A stretch of 64,000 nucleotides of DNA, taken from the NCBI RefSeq assembly GCF_937129525.1, contig NZ_CAKZNK010000100.1:1-64000 (forward strand), written 5' to 3'. This document shows positions 10,068 to 18,888 of this stretch, one piece after another. Made by a program: the position numbers and the translations under genes. The DNA comes from an uncultured Chloroflexus sp. Its GTDB lineage: Bacteria > Chloroflexota > Chloroflexia > Chloroflexales > Chloroflexaceae. Under the pieces are notes generated by a model. It was not told where the DNA came from. It made no database searches and saw only the letters and a program-made list of their open reading frames with translations. Every line of letters starts with the position of its first letter. The first letter of the stretch is position 1.

Positions 10068-10496
10068 TCATTTTGCGTAGCCGAGACGACGAGCTACGCG
10101 CTGGAGCAGCGCGCGTAACTGACGATAGCCGACCTGACGGGGAGCTTCGTCGAGCGGCACCCAGGATGCTGCCCGGATCCCTTCGGCAAGCGCCGGCACC
10201 GGTGGCTCAGGCGTAGCGCTGGCCAGAAAGAAAGTTACCTGCTTGTCACGCCAGCGACCGCGCCGATACACTGGATAGATGACCCGATCGAGGCGTTCGG
10301 CAATCTCGCACTTGATACCTGTCTCTTCAGCCACTTCGCGCACTGCTGCCTGTTCGTCACTTTCACCATCGTCAACATGGCCTTTGGGCAGGGTCCAGAC
10401 GCCCTGCTGATCCTGGATCAATAAAACCAGAAGGCGGCCCGTCTGGTCACGGGCCAGCACTACACAACCGGCAGCGTGAATTGGTGTATCGGTCAT
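10068..10496 (-). CDS. Nudix hydrolase
   Basis: The 142-residue protein has an intact Nudix box starting GHVDDGESDEQAAVREVAEE and ending TGI (GX5EX7REUXEEXGU pattern), which binds the metal used to cleave a nucleoside diphosphate linked to another group. The general fold resembles diadenosine polyphosphate or 8-oxo-dGTP hydrolases, but the substrate cannot be read from the sequence. The start has GAGG four bases upstream. It lies six bases after the CcdA-like gene, so it is probably the last gene of that operon. Confidence 0.88.
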   Translation of the reverse strand: MTDTPIHAAGCVVLARDQTGRLLVLLIQDQQGVWTLPKGHVDDGESDEQAAVREVAEETGIKCEIAERLDRVIYPVYRRGRWRDKQVTFFLASATPEPPVPALAEGIRAASWVPLDEAPRQVGYRQLRALLQRVARRLGYAK

Positions 10497-10502
10497 AAAT
10501 CC

Positions 10503-11420
10503 TCAGAGGCCAAAGAGTCGGCCAATTGCCGCTTCAATTTCCACCCACCATTGCGCCATCGGAGTGGCATTGGCTTGCTGCGAAATCCACTCCAACCGCC
10601 CGGTCGCCAGGAGTAGGCCCATTGCGACCATCAACGCGCCACTAAGCAGGCTGGTAGTATGGAAGAAGAATTCGCGCCCAAATAGATTGACGGTGAAGCC
10701 ACGCCCGCGCAGCAGCTTCCAGGCTCGCGAGCCGGTGCCCAGGCGCTGGAAGAAGGTTGCGATCAGAATGAGCGGTAATCCCAGGCCTAGCGAATAGATG
10801 AACGCCAGCACGGCGCCCTGAATGATCGCGACATCGCTGGTGGCGGCCAGGAGAGTCAGCAGCGCGCCCAGAATCGGGCCGACGCACGCCGTCCATCCCA
10901 GGGCAAACGTTGCGCCATAAAGATAGGAACCAGCGAAGGTGGCTGCCGGACGTTCTTGCAATTGTGGGCCGGCGAATCCTTTGCCGAACATACCCATGAG
11001 ACCGAAACCGATAATAATCAGACCGCCCCAAAAGGTGAGCGCGCTGCGGTTGGCGAAGAGCAGGCCGCTGAGCGCAGTGGCGCTCGCGCCGAGCAGCGTC
11101 ATTGTGGTCGCCAGACCTAAGAAAAACGCGATGCCCATAGCGGCTACGCGCGCCCGCCCGTGGCCGCTAGCCTGAAAAGTGAACGCGAAATAGGCTGGCA
11201 GGATGGGCAGAGTACAGGGTGACAAAAAGCTGAGCACACCGGCCAGAAAGGCGGGGAGGGCCAGCACCAGCACGCTGCCGCCGGTCAGAAAACGAGTCTG
11301 CTCGCCGGGATCGAGACTCAAAGCGAGCAAGATTAGCAGCGCCAGAATGCCGATCGCGCCGAGCGTGATCAGGCCTCGCTTGCCGAACCGGCCAGGCGAA
11401 TCGATTGGTTGTGGCGTCAT
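10503..11420 (-). CDS. CcdA-family membrane thiol-disulfide transporter
   Basis: The 305-residue protein is polytopic, with about seven to eight membrane segments. The SFLSPCTLPILPAYFAF motif near residue 66 and a second Cys in GWTACVGPILGALL near residue 175 are the paired redox cysteines of the CcdA/DsbD family, which pass electrons across the membrane to reduce periplasmic or extracytoplasmic thiols, for example in cytochrome c maturation. An N-terminal extra membrane segment precedes the core. Its ATG overlaps the stop of the upstream small gene by four bases (ATGA), showing translational coupling. Confidence 0.88.
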   Translation of the reverse strand: MTPQPIDSPGRFGKRGLITLGAIGILALLILLALSLDPGEQTRFLTGGSVLVLALPAFLAGVLSFLSPCTLPILPAYFAFTFQASGHGRARVAAMGIAFFLGLATTMTLLGASATALSGLLFANRSALTFWGGLIIIGFGLMGMFGKGFAGPQLQERPAATFAGSYLYGATFALGWTACVGPILGALLTLLAATSDVAIIQGAVLAFIYSLGLGLPLILIATFFQRLGTGSRAWKLLRGRGFTVNLFGREFFFHTTSLLSGALMVAMGLLLATGRLEWISQQANATPMAQWWVEIEAAIGRLFGL

Positions 11421-11722
11421 ACAGTCCTCTCTTCTAGCGCAGTAGTGGCGCGTAATTGTCGCGCGGCGCGGCGGATGCGCGCCGCTTCTTCATCACTTAC
11501 CGGAGTTGCTCCCATGAAAAAGAGGGCTGCGCTCAGCGTGTCGTAGCGATAACGTCGGCGCTCCCATTGACCAGATGCATTTCGACAGAGTAATGTTACG
11601 CGCCAAAACAGGTCATTTTCGCTATACTCTTCCGATTCGATCCAGACCAGCTCTCCGGCGTGAAAGAGGGTTGCCAGCCGTTGATGACATGCAGTGCGGC
11701 TCGTGACGTTGGCGTCGGTCAT
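11417..11722 (-). CDS. Hypothetical 101-residue protein
   Basis: The protein begins MTDANVTSRTACHQRLATLF. An AGGAGAG seven bases upstream fixes the start at 11722; the open frame continues to 11842 without support. It is a soluble, mixed-charge protein with aromatic-rich strands (ELVWIESEEYSENDLFWRVT) and a basic C-terminal helix. No family is recognised. It is coupled by a four-base overlap to the CcdA-like gene and so may act with it, but nothing in it shows how. Confidence 0.7.
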   Translation of the reverse strand: MTDANVTSRTACHQRLATLFHAGELVWIESEEYSENDLFWRVTLLCRNASGQWERRRYRYDTLSAALFFMGATPVSDEEAARIRRAARQLRATTALEERTV

Positions 11723-12006
11723 GGCTCGCTCTCCTGATATAGATGGCGATAGTGGGCACAGAGTATGGTTTTTACAATGACGGCGGGAAACAAATTTACG
11801 ATCTTCCCGCCGACCGGCGAATCTGATGCCAGCAATCACCACTCTTCATTATACCGGGTTGTCGTAACCGGTGATGTGAACAATCTCACCGATCGCCACA
11901 ATTTTATGATCGGTTAGCCTACGCTTAACCTGAAGCGCATACCGGCTTAATCCTGCCAGTGTACAGTAGACCAGAAAATATGTTATTTTCGTCTGGAGTA
12001 ACCGGC

Positions 12007-13143
12007 ATGCGAGTGGCGCTCATTGCTGAAACCTTTTTGCCCGATGTCAACGGCGTAACCACTACGCTTTGTCGCCTGCTCGAATATTTGCAGCATACCG
12101 GGCACGAAGCGGTATTGTTTGCGCCACAAGGTGGGCCGGAAAGTTATGCCGGCGCTGAGGTTGTACCGTTGAGTGGGATGCCGCTACCACTGTATCCGGA
12201 AGTAAAATTGACGCCGCCGCAACCCGGTTTGACTGCCCGGTTGCGCAGTTTTCGGCCTGATGTGGTGCATCTGGTTGGGCCGGTGGTGTTGGGCGCAATC
12301 GTTCCTGGGATAGTGCGCCGTCTCGGTCTACCTTTGATCGCCTCGTATCATACTGACTTCGGCGCGTACAGTCGCCATTACGGTTTTGGTTTTCTGCAAC
12401 ATGGCGTTAATGCCTGGCTACGCTGGATCCACAATCGTTGTCGAATCAACCTGTGCCCCTCGCGCTTTACGCTAAACTTACTACGAGCAGCCGGTTTCCG
12501 TCGTCTCCAGATCTGGGGGCGCGGTGTTGATATTGAACGTTTCCATCCTCGCTATCGTAGCGAAGCGTGGCGCGCGGCGATTGGCGCTCGCCCTGACGAG
12601 CGAATTGTGCTCTACGTCGGGCGAGTTGCAGCGGAGAAACGAGTCGAATTATTACCGGAAGCGATCCGCGGCCTCCCCGATACCCGGCTGGTGATTGTTG
12701 GTGATGGCCCCTTCCGGGCCGAGTTGCAACGGCGTTGCGCTGGTCTGCCGGTGCATTTCACCGGTTATTTGAAAGGTGATATGCTGGCCACGGCTTATGC
12801 CAGCGCCGATGCATTTGTCTTTCCCTCCGACACCGATACCTTTGGGCAGGTGATCCAGGAGGCGATGGCTTCAGCTTTGCCAGTCGTAGCGGCGCGCGCA
12901 GGCGGCGCGCTCGATCTGGTGCAACCTGGTCAGACCGGTTATCTCTTTACTCCTGGTGTCGCCAGTGATCTCCGCGCTCGCCTGCGCGAATTGCTGGCCG
13001 ATGATACCCGCCGGGTCGCGCAGGGTTTGGCCGGTCGGGCCGCTGCCGAGCGGCGCTCGTGGCCAAGCGTGATGGCTGAGTTGATGGGGTATTACAACCG
13101 GGTGAGGCAGCGGCGTCGGCTGGCCTGGCGGCAGGTCGCCTGA
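12007..13143 (+). CDS. GT4 glycosyltransferase resembling SQD2/SqdX
   Basis: The 378-residue protein has the GT-B fold: an N-terminal half beginning MRVALIAETFLPDVNGVT and a C-terminal half with LYVGRVAAEKRVELL and the donor-binding EX7E region in FGQVIQEAMASALPVVAARAGG. The acceptor-side segment LIASYHTDFGAYSRHYGFGF and the RGVDIERFHPRYRS motif closely recall the plant and cyanobacterial SQD2/SqdX enzymes that make sulfoquinovosyl diacylglycerol, a lipid known from Chloroflexus. That assignment is inferred from remembered similarity; mannosyl- or glucosyl-diacylglycerol synthases are alternatives. The start at 12007 is preferred over 11959 for the family-like N-terminus. Confidence 0.8.
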   Translation: MRVALIAETFLPDVNGVTTTLCRLLEYLQHTGHEAVLFAPQGGPESYAGAEVVPLSGMPLPLYPEVKLTPPQPGLTARLRSFRPDVVHLVGPVVLGAIVPGIVRRLGLPLIASYHTDFGAYSRHYGFGFLQHGVNAWLRWIHNRCRINLCPSRFTLNLLRAAGFRRLQIWGRGVDIERFHPRYRSEAWRAAIGARPDERIVLYVGRVAAEKRVELLPEAIRGLPDTRLVIVGDGPFRAELQRRCAGLPVHFTGYLKGDMLATAYASADAFVFPSDTDTFGQVIQEAMASALPVVAARAGGALDLVQPGQTGYLFTPGVASDLRARLRELLADDTRRVAQGLAGRAAAERRSWPSVMAELMGYYNRVRQRRRLAWRQVA

Positions 13144-13241
13144 TCAAAGTGGCAATGTTCCGCTTACCCCCTTTTTACTGCTGAAGGGTACAATCTTCCC
13201 CTGGCGGAACACGGATCGGAGTTCATCGCGATGTAGTTCTC

Positions 13242-13272
13242 CTCTCACCCGTGGCGTAAGAGCGGGTGAGAG
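13242..13272. terminator. Bidirectional hairpin between convergent genes
   Basis: CTCTCACCCG at 13242-13251 is perfectly complementary to CGGGTGAGAG at 13263-13272 with an 11-base loop. It lies between the + strand glycosyltransferase and the − strand gene ending at 13291. There is no clear T-run on either side, so Rho-independent activity is uncertain. Confidence 0.5.
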
Positions 13273-13290
13273 AAGTATCTATCCTACCGT

Positions 13291-13860
13291 TTAAGCGGTC
13301 ACCGTGTCAGCTTCCATCATCAAAATATCGATCCGTGACCGCCGCGCCTCGATCCAATGACCTGTCATCAGGCGCTCACAACCGATCAGATCGGCAATGC
13401 GCGGGGCGCTCAGGGTGGTGCGCAGACCAATCGTTGCCTCGTCGCTCAGGCTGATAACCAGCTCGGTGTAGAGTGTTTCAAAAGGAAGATGCTCGCGCTG
13501 CACTTCCCAGGTCAACACATCGGCGACACGCCCATAAACGATGGGTTCACTGAGAGGGGTTTCTGGGGCAACATTTGGCGGTGGCGCGAAACCGGCTCGA
13601 AAAGGAGAAGTCTGTAGCTGAATGACGCTCAGCGCGCAAAGCAGGCGAACGATAACGTTCTGTCCGGCCATTGTCGGGTCGGCGCGATGGTGGCGATCAA
13701 CCAGCCAGAGTCGGGTGGACGGGGCCGTGTTTGGTCCGGCGGCGAGTGGCGTGACAACAATTTGTGGCAGGTATCGTCGTCCGTCGGCGTGCAACGCGCC
13801 AGGGATAAATTGCTCGTAACGGCAGCGTAGGGAGAGTTGATTGAGAGCGTTAAAGCGCAT
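13291..13860 (-). CDS. Hypothetical protein, 189 residues
   Basis: The protein begins MRFNALNQLSLRCRYEQFIP; GGAGG six bases upstream supports the start at 13860. It looks soluble and beta-rich, with TRLWLVDRHHRADPTMAGQN in the middle and an Arg/Ile-rich end. No family is recognised. The gene overlaps the end of the PH-domain gene upstream by 11 bases, so the two are probably co-translated. Confidence 0.65.
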   Translation of the reverse strand: MRFNALNQLSLRCRYEQFIPGALHADGRRYLPQIVVTPLAAGPNTAPSTRLWLVDRHHRADPTMAGQNVIVRLLCALSVIQLQTSPFRAGFAPPPNVAPETPLSEPIVYGRVADVLTWEVQREHLPFETLYTELVISLSDEATIGLRTTLSAPRIADLIGCERLMTGHWIEARRSRIDILMMEADTVTA

Positions 13861-14440
13861 TGCTAACCTCCATTGACTCGTGCATTTGCCGTGTCGCCGA
13901 AGCCAGCCGCTGTTCGTTGAGCGCCGCAATGAAATCGCGAGGCCGATCAGGACTGATGATCACGACCGGTGCGTCGTAGCGGGCAATGGCGACCAGACGC
14001 TGGCGATTGGTAGCGAAGAGGGTAACCCGGCCATACGGGTCGAGTCGAAATGGGCCCTGGTAGCCGAAGACGCCGGCATTGAATGCAAACCGCAATCCAA
14101 AGCGTGGCATATCGGCCAGCGCAGTCGCTGTTGAGACACCACTGATCTGCTCAAACGGGATGCGGATTGCCGGCGCCCAGCGCCGTTCGATCACCAGCCG
14201 ATCGGGATCAATCCGATACGCCTTAGGCTGAAAGGCGTAGCTCAACAACAAGAACAAGGCTAACGCCGCCGCCAGCCCTAACGGTACCTGCAAGCCGCTC
14301 CAGCGCAGGTTGGCAAGGTAGGCGAAGAATTGGGGCAGCACTAACAGGCCACCTACATACGCGAGACCGTATGTTACTTTGCCGGCGTACTCATCGAGTG
14401 GAGCCGCGGCAAAGCGGATGGGTGAAGACGGCAAAGACAT
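13850..14440 (-). CDS. Membrane-anchored bacterial PH-domain protein
   Basis: Two hydrophobic segments (about residues 24-45 and 52-70) are followed by a beta-rich domain beginning AYRIDPDRLVIERRWAPAIRIPFEQISGV. This layout, two membrane segments and then 'Y.id...L.I.R....i.ip...I..v', is that of the bacterial pleckstrin-homology-like families. The end (VIISPDRPRDFIAALNEQ) matches the usual C-terminal helix of such domains. The function is unknown; these domains are often involved in membrane-associated complexes. It overlaps the downstream hypothetical gene. Confidence 0.7.
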   Translation of the reverse strand: MSLPSSPIRFAAAPLDEYAGKVTYGLAYVGGLLVLPQFFAYLANLRWSGLQVPLGLAAALALFLLLSYAFQPKAYRIDPDRLVIERRWAPAIRIPFEQISGVSTATALADMPRFGLRFAFNAGVFGYQGPFRLDPYGRVTLFATNRQRLVAIARYDAPVVIISPDRPRDFIAALNEQRLASATRQMHESMEVSNAL

Positions 14441-14922
14441 ACTGGCTTTCCTTCACTGAGTCATCGAACAGATCACTTTACCCGGACGGCGGTTGCAGTA
14501 TTCCAGCATCAGGAGCTAAAACCGGTCGCGCTTGTGACAGCCGGTGTTGCAGATGTATCAGCGCCGGCAGTTTTCTCGGCCTGAACGGCGGTTTGAGTGC
14601 TCTGGTATTGGGGTGAAGACCGGTCGTGTACCTACATGCCTGTCAGTGTTACGGGTTTAGTAGCGTCGGCTGTCTTCTCAGTCAGGCAAATAGCACCCTG
14701 CTACTTGCGCGCTCAATTCCCCACCGTGTGGATGTTTTTCATGCGTGAAGCTGTTGTCTATCGCAACGCTCACGAAATTTATTATACCGCGTCTCACGCG
14801 GCGTTTCAGTCTTTGCATATAAAACATATCATTGCATTTCATTTGATTCAATCGCATAATAGCGCTAGAACTCACTCTGTTACAGCCGGGTTTATGCGCG
14901 TATTAATGAACAGGAACTCCCT
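14441..14922. other. 482-bp intergenic region
   Basis: This divergent region carries a good promoter for the hydrolase-like gene (14832-14860). It also has a short perfect dyad, CCGCGT-CTC-ACGCGG at 14787-14801, set in AT-rich DNA. The open frames crossing it (such as 14597-14926) are not protein-like and have no ribosome-binding site. I see no RNA gene. Confidence 0.5.
14832..14860 (+). promoter_or_regulatory. Candidate sigma-70-type promoter for the hydrolase-like gene
   Basis: TTGCAT at 14832-14837 and CATAAT at 14855-14860 are exactly 17 bases apart in an AT-rich segment. The predicted leader is about 55 bases. Confidence 0.45.
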
Positions 14923-15783
14923 ATGATGAGCGCGACACCGCTGCCGCTCTTGCCGGTATCACCGACCTGGTTCTGTTGGCGCGATCAACAGATTGCTACC
15001 TACCACTCCGGCGCCGGTCAACCCGTCCTCTTGATCCATAGCATCAATGCTGCTGCGTCAGTGTTCGAGATGCGTGAGCCATTTCAGCGGCTTAGCCAGC
15101 ATTTTGCGGTGCATGCCATCGATCTGGTCGGTTATGGCAACTCGAGTCGGCCACCGTGGCGTTATCGAGCCGCGATCTATGTCGATCTGATCGTTGCTGC
15201 CATTGAGCGGATTGGCGAACCAATCGCGCTGATTGCCAGCTCACTCGGCGCCGCCTACGCAGTGATGGCTGTGGCGCGCCGGCCAGAGCTGGTAAGACGC
15301 CTGGTGTTGGTCTGTCCGACCGGAATCGGTCAGCTCGATCGCGGCCCCGGTCTGGCGGCTTACACCGTCTATCAGATGTTGCGCAGCCCTTTCGGTCAAC
15401 TCATCTACCGGTTGCTGACCTCGCGCGCCAGTATTCGCTGGTTTCTAACCCAGCAGTCATATGCCGATCCGGCCAATGTTACGCGCGAACGAATTGATGG
15501 TTTCTATTACACCTGTCGTCGGCCAGGCGCTTATTACGCGCCGATCTGCTTTCTCAGCGGATTGCTCAACTGCGACATTGCCGCTCCTTTCGCGGCTCTG
15601 ACGATACCTGTTTTACTGGTGTGGGGCAGTGAATCGACAATCAGCCCGCTGCGTCTGGCCAGTAATTTTGTTCGCGCGCGCCCTGAGACGAAGGTGGTAA
15701 CAATCAATCGGGCCAGCTTGCTGGTGCAAGATGAACAACCGGAAGCATTTGTTGCGCAGGTGACACCGTTTTTGCGGTCATGA
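14923..15783 (+). CDS. Alpha/beta-hydrolase fold protein lacking the catalytic His
   Basis: The 286-residue protein has the alpha/beta-hydrolase layout: the oxyanion region PVLLIHSINAAAS, the strand HAIDLVGYGNSSRP, and a nucleophile elbow ALIASSLGAAYAVM with Ser in a variant G/A-x-S-x-G setting. The C-terminal segment that normally carries the His (AGHxPxxExPexF) reads INRASLLVQDEQPEAF here, with no His, and the usual acid position reads WGSESTISPL. It may therefore be a non-hydrolytic or atypical member. AGGA lies seven bases before the first ATG at 14923, which fixes the start. It is followed by dinG on the same strand. Confidence 0.75.
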   Translation: MMSATPLPLLPVSPTWFCWRDQQIATYHSGAGQPVLLIHSINAAASVFEMREPFQRLSQHFAVHAIDLVGYGNSSRPPWRYRAAIYVDLIVAAIERIGEPIALIASSLGAAYAVMAVARRPELVRRLVLVCPTGIGQLDRGPGLAAYTVYQMLRSPFGQLIYRLLTSRASIRWFLTQQSYADPANVTRERIDGFYYTCRRPGAYYAPICFLSGLLNCDIAAPFAALTIPVLLVWGSESTISPLRLASNFVRARPETKVVTINRASLLVQDEQPEAFVAQVTPFLRS

Positions 15784-15960
15784 TGACCCGGCTTCACATG
15801 CGCCGGGACGAAGGTGGCGAGGTGGTAGACGACTTAAAGGTTTCGTGGCGCAGGCGATACCGTTTGGCCGCCGTAATGACGCAGCAGCGCGTCGGCCTCA
15901 TGCTACAATGATGAGAAATCGGTCGGCGCTCGCCAATACCGGCACACGGGTGATCTGCGC

Positions 15961-18771
15961 ATGAATAACCGTATCTACGTTGCGATTGATGTTGAAACTA
16001 CCGGCTTGCAGAGCGGCCTCGATGAGATCATCGAAGTTGCGGCGGTCACTTTTCGCGGCAATGAGATTCTCGACCGTTTTGAGCGGCTGGTGCGTCCGCG
16101 CCAATCGGTGCCGCTCAAGATAACCCGTCTGACCGGGATCGATCCGGCGGCGCTGGCGCAAGCTCCTTCCTTCAACGAGATTGGCGCTGACCTGGCCCGG
16201 TTTATTGGCAACCGCCCAATTGTCGGTCATTCAATTGGTTTCGATCTGGCGATGCTGCGGGCGCAGGGGATGCATTTCAACCAGCCGGTGTATGACACCT
16301 TCGAGCTGGCGACCCTGTTGTTGCCGCAGGTCGCAAGTTATAAACTTTCGGCGCTGACGGCTCGTCTCGGTATTCCCCATCCTGACGCGCATCGCGCGCT
16401 GCACGATGCTGAAGCGACGGCGCGCCTCTTCATGGCGTTGACTGAACGCATGCTGCACCTCGATCTGGCGACACTGGGTGAGATGGTGCGGTTGATGGGT
16501 AAGATCGGTTTGCCGTTGCGCGATCTGTTTGAAGAGGCGCTGCGTCAGAAGGCGCGCAATGCCTTCCTGGAACCGATTGCCGCTCCCGCCGAAACGAATG
16601 ATGCCCTGGCTCCTGAGCCGTCGCCGCTGCGTCCGACCGGTGATTCCCGCCCACTCGATCTCGATACGATCGCGCAGTTCTTCAGTCCCGATGGGCCGTT
16701 TGCCCGCGCTTTTCCCGGCTACGAACCGCGCCCGCCGCAGGTTGAGATGGCCCGCGCTGTCGCTGCCGCTTTCAACCAAAGCAAACCACTGATCGTTGAA
16801 GCCGGCACCGGTACCGGCAAGAGCATGGCATATCTGGCCCCAGCTACTATCTTTGCGATCCAGCGCGGTGAGCGGGTGGTCGTTTCGACAAATACCATCA
16901 ATCTACAAGATCAGCTTTACCACAAGGATATTCCCGATTTACAGCGCATTTTCGCTGCTGCCGGTTTGCCGGGTTTTCGCGCGGCTTTGCTCAAAGGGCG
17001 CAGTAATTACCTTTGTCTTAAGCGCTACCACGAGCTACGCCGCAGCGAGAGCCTCACTGCGGAAGAGGTGCGCGCGCTGCTCAAGATTCAGCTCTGGCTA
17101 CCTACTACCGCCAGCGGTGACCGCGCTGAATTACCGCTGGTTGAGCGTGAACAGGCGGCCTGGAATAAGGTCAGTGTCTCGGTCGAGACGTGCATCGGGG
17201 CGCGTTGCCCGCATTTCCGTGAATGCTACTTCTTCCGCGCTCGCCGCGCAGCCGAATCGGCTCATCTCGTCGTGGTTAACCACGCGCTGCTGATTGCCGA
17301 TCTGGCTGCGGCGTCGCAAGTCTTGCCGCCTTACGATCATCTCATTATCGATGAGGCGCATAACCTTGAGGATGTCGCGACCGATCAGCTCAGTTTCAAT
17401 CTCGATCAGGCCGGGATGCTCAAGTTTCTCGATGACCTCTTTCAAACCGGCGGCGCGCAGGTGGTGAGCGGTCTGCTGAGTGAATTGCCGGCAGTGCTGA
17501 CCGAGTTGGGTGGGGGTGGAGCTGCCGGTGAGCGCATTACCGGCGCGATTGAACGCATGCGACCAACCTTGATCCGGGCGCGCACTGCGGTCTATGAATG
17601 CTTTAATCTGCTGACGCGCTTTGCGCAGCTTGATGCCGAGTCGGGCCAGTACGATCCCCGAATTCGTCTGACTAAAGGTGTGCGCCAGCGACCGGAATGG
17701 CAGCCGATCGAGCAAGCCTGGCAAAATTTGAGCGATATGCTGGCTGCACTTGGTCATGAACTGGCGGTTATCGAAGATCACGCGCGTGAGCTGAACGAGG
17801 CGAGCGGTGATCTTGACGATGTGTTGTTGAGGGTGGAAGTGCTACGCCGGTTTGCAACCGATGCGCGGGTGCGTGGCGGCCACGTGATCTTTGGCGACGA
17901 TGATAGTATTTGCTGGCTGAGCTATGACCGTCAGCGCGATACCCTGACCCTTACTGCCGCGCCGTTGAGTGTGGCTGAGATTTTGCAGAGTCAGCTCTTT
18001 GCCCAGAAACAGACCAGCGTTCTTGCTTCGGCGACGCTCAGTATCGCCGGCGAGTTTAGTTTTGTTAAAAGTCGAATCGGGCTAGACGAATGCGGCGAAC
18101 TGCTGCTTGATTCGCCGTTCGATTATGCCCAGCAGGCGCTGGTATACATTCCCAACGATATTCCCGAACCTAACCAGCGCGGGTATCAGCAGATGATCGA
18201 ACAGGCAATTGTCGATCTGGCGCTGGCATCGGGCGGCAGGATGCTGGCGCTGTTTACAGCAGCAAATGCGCTGCGCCAGACATATGCCGCCATTCAAGAT
18301 CAGCTCGAAGATCGCGGGATTGGCGTGATGGCGCAGGGAATTGATGGCTCGCGACGCGCGTTAGTTGATCGGTTGAAAGAGTTTCCCCGCTCGGTCTTGC
18401 TCGGCACCAACAGCTTTTGGGAAGGGGTGGATGTGGTTGGTGATGCGCTGTCAGTGCTGGTCATCACCAAGCTGCCGTTTGCCGTGCCGAGTGACCCAAT
18501 TGTGGCGGCGCGTAGCGAGTTGTTTGCTGACCCGTTCAACGAATACAGCGTGCCGCAGAGTATTCTGCGCTTCAAGCAAGGTTTTGGTCGCCTGATCCGT
18601 TCACGCGAAGATCGCGGGATCGTGGTGGTGCTCGACCGGCGGTTGCTGACCAAGAAGTATGGTCAGCGGTTCCTCGACTCGCTGCCGCCGACGCGAGTGC
18701 GCACCGGGCCGCTGGCCAATTTACCAGGACTGGTGACGCGGTTTTTGCAGGCAAAGAATGGCAGCGGCTAG
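15961..18771 (+). CDS. dinG: DnaQ-like exonuclease fused to DinG-type helicase
   Basis: The 936-residue protein joins a DEDD exonuclease to an XPD/DinG superfamily 2 helicase. The exonuclease (about residues 1-170) has ExoI VAIDVETTGL, ExoII VGHSIGFDLAML and ExoIII HDAEATARLF. The helicase has Walker A EAGTGTGKSMAYLAP, the iron-sulfur cysteines in SNYLCLKRYHE and CIGARCPHFREC, Walker B IIDEAHNLEDVA, and the C-terminal motif VI FGRLIRSREDRG. The domain order is that of the DinG proteins of Bacillota and related groups. It probably processes DNA flaps or damaged ends with 5'-3' polarity; that is family knowledge. A weak ribosome-binding site lies ahead of the ATG. Confidence 0.92.
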   Translation: MNNRIYVAIDVETTGLQSGLDEIIEVAAVTFRGNEILDRFERLVRPRQSVPLKITRLTGIDPAALAQAPSFNEIGADLARFIGNRPIVGHSIGFDLAMLRAQGMHFNQPVYDTFELATLLLPQVASYKLSALTARLGIPHPDAHRALHDAEATARLFMALTERMLHLDLATLGEMVRLMGKIGLPLRDLFEEALRQKARNAFLEPIAAPAETNDALAPEPSPLRPTGDSRPLDLDTIAQFFSPDGPFARAFPGYEPRPPQVEMARAVAAAFNQSKPLIVEAGTGTGKSMAYLAPATIFAIQRGERVVVSTNTINLQDQLYHKDIPDLQRIFAAAGLPGFRAALLKGRSNYLCLKRYHELRRSESLTAEEVRALLKIQLWLPTTASGDRAELPLVEREQAAWNKVSVSVETCIGARCPHFRECYFFRARRAAESAHLVVVNHALLIADLAAASQVLPPYDHLIIDEAHNLEDVATDQLSFNLDQAGMLKFLDDLFQTGGAQVVSGLLSELPAVLTELGGGGAAGERITGAIERMRPTLIRARTAVYECFNLLTRFAQLDAESGQYDPRIRLTKGVRQRPEWQPIEQAWQNLSDMLAALGHELAVIEDHARELNEASGDLDDVLLRVEVLRRFATDARVRGGHVIFGDDDSICWLSYDRQRDTLTLTAAPLSVAEILQSQLFAQKQTSVLASATLSIAGEFSFVKSRIGLDECGELLLDSPFDYAQQALVYIPNDIPEPNQRGYQQMIEQAIVDLALASGGRMLALFTAANALRQTYAAIQDQLEDRGIGVMAQGIDGSRRALVDRLKEFPRSVLLGTNSFWEGVDVVGDALSVLVITKLPFAVPSDPIVAARSELFADPFNEYSVPQSILRFKQGFGRLIRSREDRGIVVVLDRRLLTKKYGQRFLDSLPPTRVRTGPLANLPGLVTRFLQAKNGSG

Positions 18772-18888
18772 GCCGATCACTGGCTATCTGGCCGGCTCGA
18801 AGCGATGCCTGAATGTGGCAGAGCGACGCCAAGGTGTGGTAAGAATCACATATGAAGTGATCAGTTCCCCACGCTAGACAGGAGTCGC

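Noticed and set aside
14597-14926. 109-codon open frame before the hydrolase-like gene
   Set aside because: It covers an AT-rich promoter region and has no ribosome-binding site.
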